From a bacterium UBP15_UBA6099 (GTDB lineage Bacteria; UBP15; UBA6099): DNA of 19,774 nt. Numbering within the stretch: position 1 is the first letter of the stretch; the number at the start of each line of letters is the position of its first letter. The notes under the pieces are model-generated. The model ran no database searches. It was not told the origin of the DNA and saw nothing but the letters and a program-made list of their open reading frames with translations. Positions 15,086 to 19,774 of this stretch are shown here, in pieces. The stretch lies in NCBI GenBank assembly GCA_002435745.1, contig DIWT01000050.1:2132-21905 (forward strand), read 5' to 3'. Position numbers and translations under genes: made by a program.

Positions 15086-16660
15086 CTACCTGACCATCGT
15101 GACCGCGCCCTTGAACTCCGGCCATATATAGAATTCTTCTGCAAGGTCCGCCGCGACGATTTCCCGCAGCGTCTTTCCGAGGTCGGTTATCTCTATCGCC
15201 GTCAGGAATGAGTTGAATCCCGTTCCCCCCATAAACAGATGGCTGGTAGACGCTATCGTGTAAAACGCCTTTTCGTCGAGCGGAACTCCGTCGATAACGA
15301 TATTGCCGACGCGCGATCCCGCCGGAGCCGACTCGTTTATAGCGAACTCTATCCCTGAAACCTGCAACAGCATCGGATGTCTGAAGCCCGAAACGGAGTG
15401 TTCCAGCGCCTCCCGAAGTTTTGCTCCGGACAGTTTGCCGGACACCACGTTCTGCCTCGTGTACGCGGGTAGAACGGAATACAAGTCGATAAGCGAGATG
15501 TCGCCCTCAGGAAGCCCGGTCCCGATCAGCGTCGCGTCAATCACAGCCGTTTGAGTCCCCGCCGCTCTCCTGACAATGTCGGCGATATGCCTTCCAAGCC
15601 TGTTTTCATTTTGTCTGACGTCCGAAGCGTCGAGGTCTATGAGACTGACCGCGATCTTCGCATCCGCCTTTTTCACAAACTCCTCGTAATAGGCGTCGAA
15701 TATCCCCGCAAGGTCTTCCGCCTCCGGCGCGTCAGCATTGGTCTCAATGAGCGTGTTTCGGGTTTTAATTTCAGTGATTTTATCGTTTTCGTCGAAGCCG
15801 AAAAGCAAATCAATTCTTCCCACAGCCTCCCCGCGGCTGCCGGCGTTGAATATCTCCGTCGCGCCGACTTTTGCGGGAGGGTAGACGGCTTTGTGAGTGT
15901 GCCCCCCCAGAATCATGTCGATTCCCGGCGCGTTCTGCGCAAGCAGCATGTCCTGCTCGAATCCAAGATGCGACAGGACGATTACGAAGTCGGATTTTTC
16001 TTTAAGCTCAGGCATAAGAGCCGCCAGAGCGTCCGCCGGAGGCGTTATCCGCGTTCCTTCAAGATAAGGCGGCCAGATATAGTCTTCCGTCTGCCGCGTG
16101 GCAAGCCCGACCACCGCTATTCTTGCGCCGTCGAACTCGCGGATAATGTGCGACTTCACGTTTGAAAAGTCGCGCCCGGCGGAAAACTCCGCGTTCGCGG
16201 CCAGAAAGGCAAAGTCCGCGTTGGCGGCATGTTTCTCCAGCGCCGCCATCCCCCACTCGAAATCATGGTTGCCTAGCGTCATCGCGTCATATCCGGCGGC
16301 GTTCATCAACTCTATCATCGGTTCGCCTTTGAAAGCCTGAACCAGCGGCGTCCCGTGAAGCAGATCCCCGGCGTCGAGCGCCAGCATGTTCGGATTCTCT
16401 TTTCGTATATTCCTGATAATAGACGCGGCTCTAAGCAGTCCCTGTTCCGGGCGCAGTCCGGCGGGCGACGCGAAATCGGAACCCCGCGCAGCGCCGTGCA
16501 GATCGTTCGTGTGCGTTATCGTCACCATCGTAACGCGGGCCGGCGGGACTGCCTCGGCCGCCGCCGCGCGATTCCATCCTACGCAAAGCCCTGCGCATGC
16601 AATAGCGAACGCAATCGTTGCGGCAATGCTTGTATGGCGTATTGAAAGGTTGATCCTCAT
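15086..16660 (-). CDS. Secreted UshA-type bifunctional metallophosphatase/5'-nucleotidase
   Basis: The protein has 524 residues. A signal peptide (about 1-36, ending AAAAE) leads to a metallophosphatase domain with all expected motifs: THTNDLHG (D53, H55), LDAGD (D99), GNHDFEWG (N131, H132), VLSHLG and ILGGHTH. The C-terminal substrate-recognition domain is present (LGRHIADIVRRA, GDISLIDLYSVLPAYTRQNVV, LSGAKLREALE, SSHLFMGGTGFNSF). The usual NGGxR segment of this domain is replaced by a DATLIGTGLPEG stretch, so specificity may differ from classical nucleotidases. It would release phosphate and nucleosides from external nucleotides or related phosphoesters in the periplasm. Its ATG overlaps the stop of the endonuclease V gene by 4 nt (ATGA), so translation is probably coupled. 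The next gene starts 73 nt downstream. Confidence 0.9.
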   Translation of the reverse strand: MRINLSIRHTSIAATIAFAIACAGLCVGWNRAAAAEAVPPARVTMVTITHTNDLHGAARGSDFASPAGLRPEQGLLRAASIIRNIRKENPNMLALDAGDLLHGTPLVQAFKGEPMIELMNAAGYDAMTLGNHDFEWGMAALEKHAANADFAFLAANAEFSAGRDFSNVKSHIIREFDGARIAVVGLATRQTEDYIWPPYLEGTRITPPADALAALMPELKEKSDFVIVLSHLGFEQDMLLAQNAPGIDMILGGHTHKAVYPPAKVGATEIFNAGSRGEAVGRIDLLFGFDENDKITEIKTRNTLIETNADAPEAEDLAGIFDAYYEEFVKKADAKIAVSLIDLDASDVRQNENRLGRHIADIVRRAAGTQTAVIDATLIGTGLPEGDISLIDLYSVLPAYTRQNVVSGKLSGAKLREALEHSVSGFRHPMLLQVSGIEFAINESAPAGSRVGNIVIDGVPLDEKAFYTIASTSHLFMGGTGFNSFLTAIEITDLGKTLREIVAADLAEEFYIWPEFKGAVTMVR

Positions 16661-17379
16661 GGTTGTTTTTTCCCGTCAGCCGATTTATTTGCGGCGTCGG
16701 CAGTCGTCTCTTTTCTCAAATTGTTCGCGGCGGCGTGAGCCATTCGGGCGGGAGAGGGCAGGCGGGTCCCCCTAGCGCAATTAAGCGTTATTCGCAGAGC
16801 CGTTTCGATGTCGATTCTATGTCCGACTGAAACGAAAACAGGCTTGACGCCGGTCTTTGTGCGCAAGGCGGCTCCGACTTGCTTTTCCTTATAAATAATG
16901 TCGGACGTATCGCCGCGCTCGTTTCCAATCTCGGAATATTCGCCCGCCAGCAGCGATTTCGCCACCCCGAAAGTAGGCAAATCCAAAGCAAGCCCGATGT
17001 GGCATGCAAGCCCGAATTCCCTCGGATGCGCTTTTCCATGCCCGTCTATCATAACGGCGTCAGGCGTTAAAGCGAGCTTCTCGAATGCCATCAGCGCCGC
17101 AGGAGCCTCCCTGAACGACAACAATCCCGGCACGTATGGAAAACCCGTGTCGAAAACCGCTGTCGCTGTCTCAATGATTTCCAGTTCGGGAAACGACACC
17201 GCGACCACTGCCGCGCACATCCTCTTGGAAAACCTTTCACATGAAACATCCGCCGCAGCGATTATCTTCGGTTCAAACCAGCCGGGACTTTCGTCTGTCG
17301 CATCCGCCGCCAGCTTCTTTTGAATCGACGCCGCTTCGGACGCCGACACATCCCACTTGTGCAAAAACCTGACGTTCAT
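16657..17379 (-). CDS. nfi: Endonuclease V (deoxyinosine 3' endonuclease)
   Basis: The protein has 240 residues from the ATG at 17379; an in-frame TTG at 17400 would add seven residues but overlaps the -10 box and has no ribosome site. Family motifs are complete: catalytic D44 in AAADVSCERF, the wedge PYVPG (81-85), LSFREAP with E91, IDGHGKAHPREFGLA with D112 and H118, and GVAKSLL. Endonuclease V cuts the second phosphodiester bond 3' of deoxyinosine, starting repair of deaminated adenine. The C-terminus beyond about 222 is a polar tail (TTADAANKSADGKK) not needed for the fold. It is the first gene of the run with the nucleotidase and the ADH-SCP2 fusion. Hydrolysis of deaminated purines and extracellular nucleotidase activity could share a purine-handling theme, but that link is only inferred from the 4-nt overlap. 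Confidence 0.94.
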   Translation of the reverse strand: MNVRFLHKWDVSASEAASIQKKLAADATDESPGWFEPKIIAAADVSCERFSKRMCAAVVAVSFPELEIIETATAVFDTGFPYVPGLLSFREAPAALMAFEKLALTPDAVMIDGHGKAHPREFGLACHIGLALDLPTFGVAKSLLAGEYSEIGNERGDTSDIIYKEKQVGAALRTKTGVKPVFVSVGHRIDIETALRITLNCARGTRLPSPARMAHAAANNLRKETTADAANKSADGKKQP

Positions 17380-17386
17380 AATCGAT

Positions 17387-17392
17387 ATTATA
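17387..17392 (-). promoter_or_regulatory. TATAAT box 7 nt before the nfi ATG (possible leaderless start)
   Basis: On the minus strand TATAAT is followed by ATCGATT and the ATG at 17379. The predicted transcription start is at or next to the A of the ATG, and no Shine-Dalgarno sequence is present. A weak -35 candidate, TTCAAT (17410-17415), lies 17 nt upstream. The geometry is identical to that of the phosphoesterase gene. Confidence 0.5.
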
Positions 17393-17444
17393 GTTCGCAA
17401 AATAAATGAATTGAATCAATCAGTTGAGAACCCAGCTTGAAAGA

Positions 17445-17570
17445 TATACATAGTATTAGATGATTCTACCCACTACCAAGTGTGCCATGCGCAAAGTTAT
17501 TTCCTTTGCGCATGATGCTTTTTGCCAAAATAGTTAATGGGAACATTCATTTAATTCTTCGTATAAATGC
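17445..17570 (-). repeat. Interspersed hairpin repeat, copy B (inverted relative to copy A)
   Basis: This is the reverse-complement match of 3643-3767, about 126 nt. The central hairpin is CATGCGCAAAG (17486-17496) / CTTTGCGCATG (17504-17514) with a 7-nt loop. Compared with copy A, the pair closing the loop changed from A-T to G-C on both strands, which keeps the 11-bp stem, while the loop itself drifted. The short frame starting MILPTTKCAMRK is shared with copy A for about 20 codons but ends early here, so coding is unlikely. Confidence 0.85.
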
Positions 17571-17632
17571 AGGATGATTATCCCGCGAACTCATGATAGT
17601 CGTATATGTCGACCGAAGCGTCTGTCGCTGAA

Positions 17633-17664
17633 AAGAAAAAGGGGAACCCGCCATCAGGTTCCCC
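17633..17664 (-). terminator. Strong intrinsic terminator, minus strand, with no recognised gene before it
   Basis: Read on the minus strand: GGGGAACC, 8-nt loop, GGTTCCCC, then TTTTTCTTTTC. The 8-bp GC-rich stem with a T tract is a textbook rho-independent terminator. The nearest minus-strand gene ends 430 nt away and has its own terminator, so this one seems to serve a separate transcript. Confidence 0.8.
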
Positions 17665-17990
17665 CCGCTCAACAGCTTTTCTTCAGAAGCATCGGGCGAA
17701 TCGCAAGCCTTCCGCTGATTTTCGTCTTAATCGTTAGCGGCGATCCCCGCAGGGATTGTCCGCCCGTTTCACTCAACGCGTTTCGCTCGCGTCAACTCCG
17801 GGATGAACACCAAAGTCCCTTCAAATGCTCCACTTCAGAGCCTCCGTCGCAGTATCCCCGCCACGATGCGGAGGATGACATGTGGGACATGTCCCGTCCC
17901 GTTTCCGGCCTTTCGCCCGAGCTTCCCGATGACTCTTTCATTGGAATCCCCTCCGATCCATCTGACATTTCCTCGTTGTGTTAGTTAAAA
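17665..17990 (-). ncRNA. Candidate structured RNA or repeat-derived transcript
   Basis: A gene-free stretch leads into the minus-strand terminator and holds several inverted repeats: GCGG/CCGC with ATCCC/GGGAT (17737-17763), ACGCG/CGCGT (17776-17792), CCTCCG/CGGAGG (17841-17874) with an inner TCG/CGA, and the perfect palindrome GGGACATGTCCC (17884-17895). I do not recognise it as tmRNA, RNase P, SRP or 6S RNA. A 58-codon minus-strand frame (17792-17968) has only a gagga 1-2 nt before its ATG, too close for normal initiation. No convincing promoter was found. It may be a small RNA, a long 3' region, or a mobile intergenic element. Confidence 0.35.
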
Positions 17991-18037
17991 CCAACGCCTG
18001 TGAAGAATAGTTTCAGATTTAGAGAAATCCTGCGCGC

Positions 18038-18069
18038 AAAAAAAAGCCGGGATATGTGTCCCGGCTTTT
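18038..18069 (-). terminator. Intrinsic terminator of the right-edge secreted protein gene
   Basis: On the minus strand an 11-bp stem AAAAGCCGGGA / TCCCGGCTTTT (18042-18052 with 18059-18069, 6-nt loop) is followed by eight T residues. It begins 22 nt after the stop codon. The A/T symmetry would also let it work in the opposite direction. Confidence 0.88.
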
Positions 18070-18091
18070 CTTGCTTTTGCGCATCGACTGA

Positions 18092-19774
18092 TTACTTGGT
18101 CTTCTTTGCGATAATTCTCAGTTCGCCTTCGCCTCCGAAATAACCGTCATCCGGTATCAAATCAGAGAAATCGGCATAAGTTCCAATCTGGTTTATCGGA
18201 GTCAGTATGTTGCCGTCAAGAGCGCACACCATCCATATAGGGCCTACTCCGGAAGATGGCACGTTGAAGGAACCGAGCAGGGAGTCGCCGGAATAAACAT
18301 CCACTTTCGCTCCAGACGACAGAATGCTAGAGCTTGTGTCTCCGCTGTCCGAGAAATTATTGATATAGTAAACATAGGTTCCTTGTTCATGCTGCTCGAC
18401 TATCGTGATTGTTTCAGGCCCGTAGGAATCCGTGTCGTCCCGGTCGAGAAGCGTCATCGGTTCGATTATGCCGCTTCCCACATCGCCGTGATAGACATGA
18501 TAGTAAGATTCTCCGCCATTGAGCGGGATATGCATGTGAGAATCCAGATCATCCGGATACTCTCCCCACGTGAGAACGAATCTGTAGTCGCCGCCTCCGC
18601 CCAGCAGCGGCGTAACGCTTTGGTTGTTTTCCGTTCTGACCTGTCCTCCGACAACGACGATGTTCATGTATGAAGTAATGATCGTCTCAGAGGAAAAAAC
18701 AGCGGTGTAGTTGCCGGCCGGTATCTCGTTGAGGCAGTATAATCCTGTCTCGTCGGAAACATCGCTTATTACTGATGTCCCGGTCAGATAATTAACACCG
18801 TCGATGAGATTCACAGCGATGTTCTCCATCGCCGAATTGTCCAGAGCGTTGAAAACCGTTCCGCAGGCGCTTCCCGCTCCCGAATGAGTTTCGGGCACAA
18901 GGTTGATCGTCCCTGCGGAAACTTCAGCCTGATTGCTGGAAACTATTCTCGCTTCAGCGGTTATATAATCTTCCTTGCTTATTGTGTAAAAATGTTCCCC
19001 TGCGCTGATTTCAGCGGAGAAGATTCCAAGCTCGTTCGATAAGATAGATTGTCCGCCTATGGAAACTGTGACCCCATCCAACGGAAGACCGGAAACAGCG
19101 TCGTAAACCCTTCCGCTGACAACTCCCGGCCCGGATGGGCCTTGATGATATCCTGCCGCCGTAACAATCGAGACTAGGAAAGACTCAAACTCCGAAGTCC
19201 AGTTGGAAGGATCGTACGGATCGCCTCCTGTAAACTCTTCCATCATGAGAAAATACATCATCATCATTAACTCTTCGGGTGGGGCTTCTGCAAACATTTC
19301 ATCGATAGTCGAGGCGATGGCCGCCTTCACTTCATCTGTCGCCTCGCTTGTGTCCGACAGGGCTACGCCTCTGTTCTTTGCGAAGCACATCAGGGCGAGG
19401 GTTTCAATGTGCGATTCGAAATTCAAAGTCACTTCTGAGGTGACTCCGTCTTGAATGGCATCCACCAATCCGCCTATGTGCAGAACCATTTGCTGGCTCT
19501 CGACGTCGCCTTCTGCGGCAATGCGTTCCCCGCGGCTGTCGCTCATCGTCACATGCGCCGCCACAACATAGTTGGAGCCGACCGGTATCTGAGTTATGAA
19601 GAACGTCCCGGTGACTTTTTCCGTGGTTTCGTTGTATGTCAGAGTGGACGTCGTGCTTGCGACAGTCGTCGGCGCTCCGGTCGCGTCGTAGCTCGTCACG
19701 TTTATAAGAGCGTCAAACGCGTGGTCGTAGGATTCCTCGCCTTCTTGCATAGCGTCTCTGGGCAGTTCGATCCT
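18092..19774 (-). CDS. Secreted multidomain protein, C-terminal part (CarboxypepD_reg-like repeats and DUF2135/YfaP-like module); runs off the right edge
   Basis: 560 residues are visible. The frame is open to the last base, with no ribosome site at the first internal ATG (19750), so the N-terminus lies outside. Counting from that ATG: residues 1-200 are an uncharacterised beta-rich then helical region with a methionine cluster (ELMMMMYFLMMEE, about 160-172). Residues 210-285 and 294-370 are two carboxypeptidase-regulatory-like beta sandwiches (SGRVYDAVSGLPLDGVTVSI ... ELGIFSAEISAGEHFYTI; CGTVFNALDNSAMENIAVNL ... ETGLYCLNEIPAGNYTA). Residues 386-500 resemble DUF2135/YfaP modules (FVLTWGEYPDDLDSHMHI, YGPETITI, GTYVYYINNF). 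Such modules occur in cell-surface or secreted proteins. A signal peptide cannot be confirmed. Function unknown. Confidence 0.78.
   Translation of the reverse strand, partial: RIELPRDAMQEGEESYDHAFDALINVTSYDATGAPTTVASTTSTLTYNETTEKVTGTFFITQIPVGSNYVVAAHVTMSDSRGERIAAEGDVESQQMVLHIGGLVDAIQDGVTSEVTLNFESHIETLALMCFAKNRGVALSDTSEATDEVKAAIASTIDEMFAEAPPEELMMMMYFLMMEEFTGGDPYDPSNWTSEFESFLVSIVTAAGYHQGPSGPGVVSGRVYDAVSGLPLDGVTVSIGGQSILSNELGIFSAEISAGEHFYTISKEDYITAEARIVSSNQAEVSAGTINLVPETHSGAGSACGTVFNALDNSAMENIAVNLIDGVNYLTGTSVISDVSDETGLYCLNEIPAGNYTAVFSSETIITSYMNIVVVGGQVRTENNQSVTPLLGGGGDYRFVLTWGEYPDDLDSHMHIPLNGGESYYHVYHGDVGSGIIEPMTLLDRDDTDSYGPETITIVEQHEQGTYVYYINNFSDSGDTSSSILSSGAKVDVYSGDSLLGSFNVPSSGVGPIWMVCALDGNILTPINQIGTYADFSDLIPDDGYFGGEGELRIIAKKTK

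Larger units (their letters stand above)
17380..18091. other. 712-nt gene-poor region between nfi and the right-edge gene
   Basis: It contains, left to right, the nfi promoter, hairpin repeat copy B, a minus-strand intrinsic terminator, a multi-hairpin stretch (17737-17895), and the terminator of the right-edge gene. A plus-strand open frame of 136 codons spans 17574-17984, but it has no ribosome site, no recognisable domain, and reads straight through the hairpins, so I do not call it a gene. Confidence 0.6.

Noticed and set aside
17574..17984. Plus-strand open frame of 136 codons
   Set aside because: No ribosome site, no domain, Ser/Pro/Arg-rich translation, and it reads through a terminator and several inverted repeats.

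Overview
The window looks like a chromosomal segment of a moderately GC-rich, probably Gram-negative and uncultivated bacterium. This rests on bacterial Shine-Dalgarno sites, Sec-type and lipoprotein signal peptides, a periplasmic-type 5'-nucleotidase, a bacterial sugar ABC transporter and tRNA genes without encoded CCA. I cannot place it in a phylum from the sequence alone.

Left part (1-3929): a secreted START/SRPBCC-like protein, then a promoter and a two-gene tRNA cluster, Gln(CTG) and Glu(CTC). An A+T-richer stretch follows with one large secreted HExxH metallopeptidase-like protein that carries two C-terminal GWNL repeats. Degenerate direct repeats lie on both sides of that gene, and a 125-nt hairpin repeat lies just after it.

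Middle (3930-13277): a minus-strand calcineurin-like phosphoesterase with an N-terminal Fn3-like domain is divergent from a plus-strand carbohydrate cluster. The cluster runs two-domain sugar ATPase, lipoprotein substrate-binding protein and RbsC-type permease, followed 77 nt later by a 1457-residue secreted GH38 alpha-mannosidase-like enzyme with a terminal LamG domain. The likely logic is external or periplasmic trimming of alpha-mannosides followed by monosaccharide uptake. A CG-centred, LacI-type pseudo-palindrome sits in the operon's promoter region.

Right part (13333-19774): a minus-strand run of endonuclease V, a secreted UshA-type 5'-nucleotidase overlapping it by 4 nt, and an iron-dependent alcohol dehydrogenase fused to an SCP2-like lipid-binding domain. 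Upstream lies a 700-nt gene-poor region with a second, inverted copy of the hairpin repeat and a multi-hairpin stretch that ends in a minus-strand terminator with no recognised gene behind it. The right edge holds the C-terminal part of a secreted protein with carboxypeptidase-regulatory-like repeats and a DUF2135/YfaP-like module.

I see no CRISPR array, phage module, transposase or defence system. The least explained signals are the covarying hairpin repeat pair, the orphan structured region at 17633-17990, the ADH-SCP2 fusion, and two genes whose TATAAT box lies exactly 7 nt before the ATG, as in leaderless transcripts.
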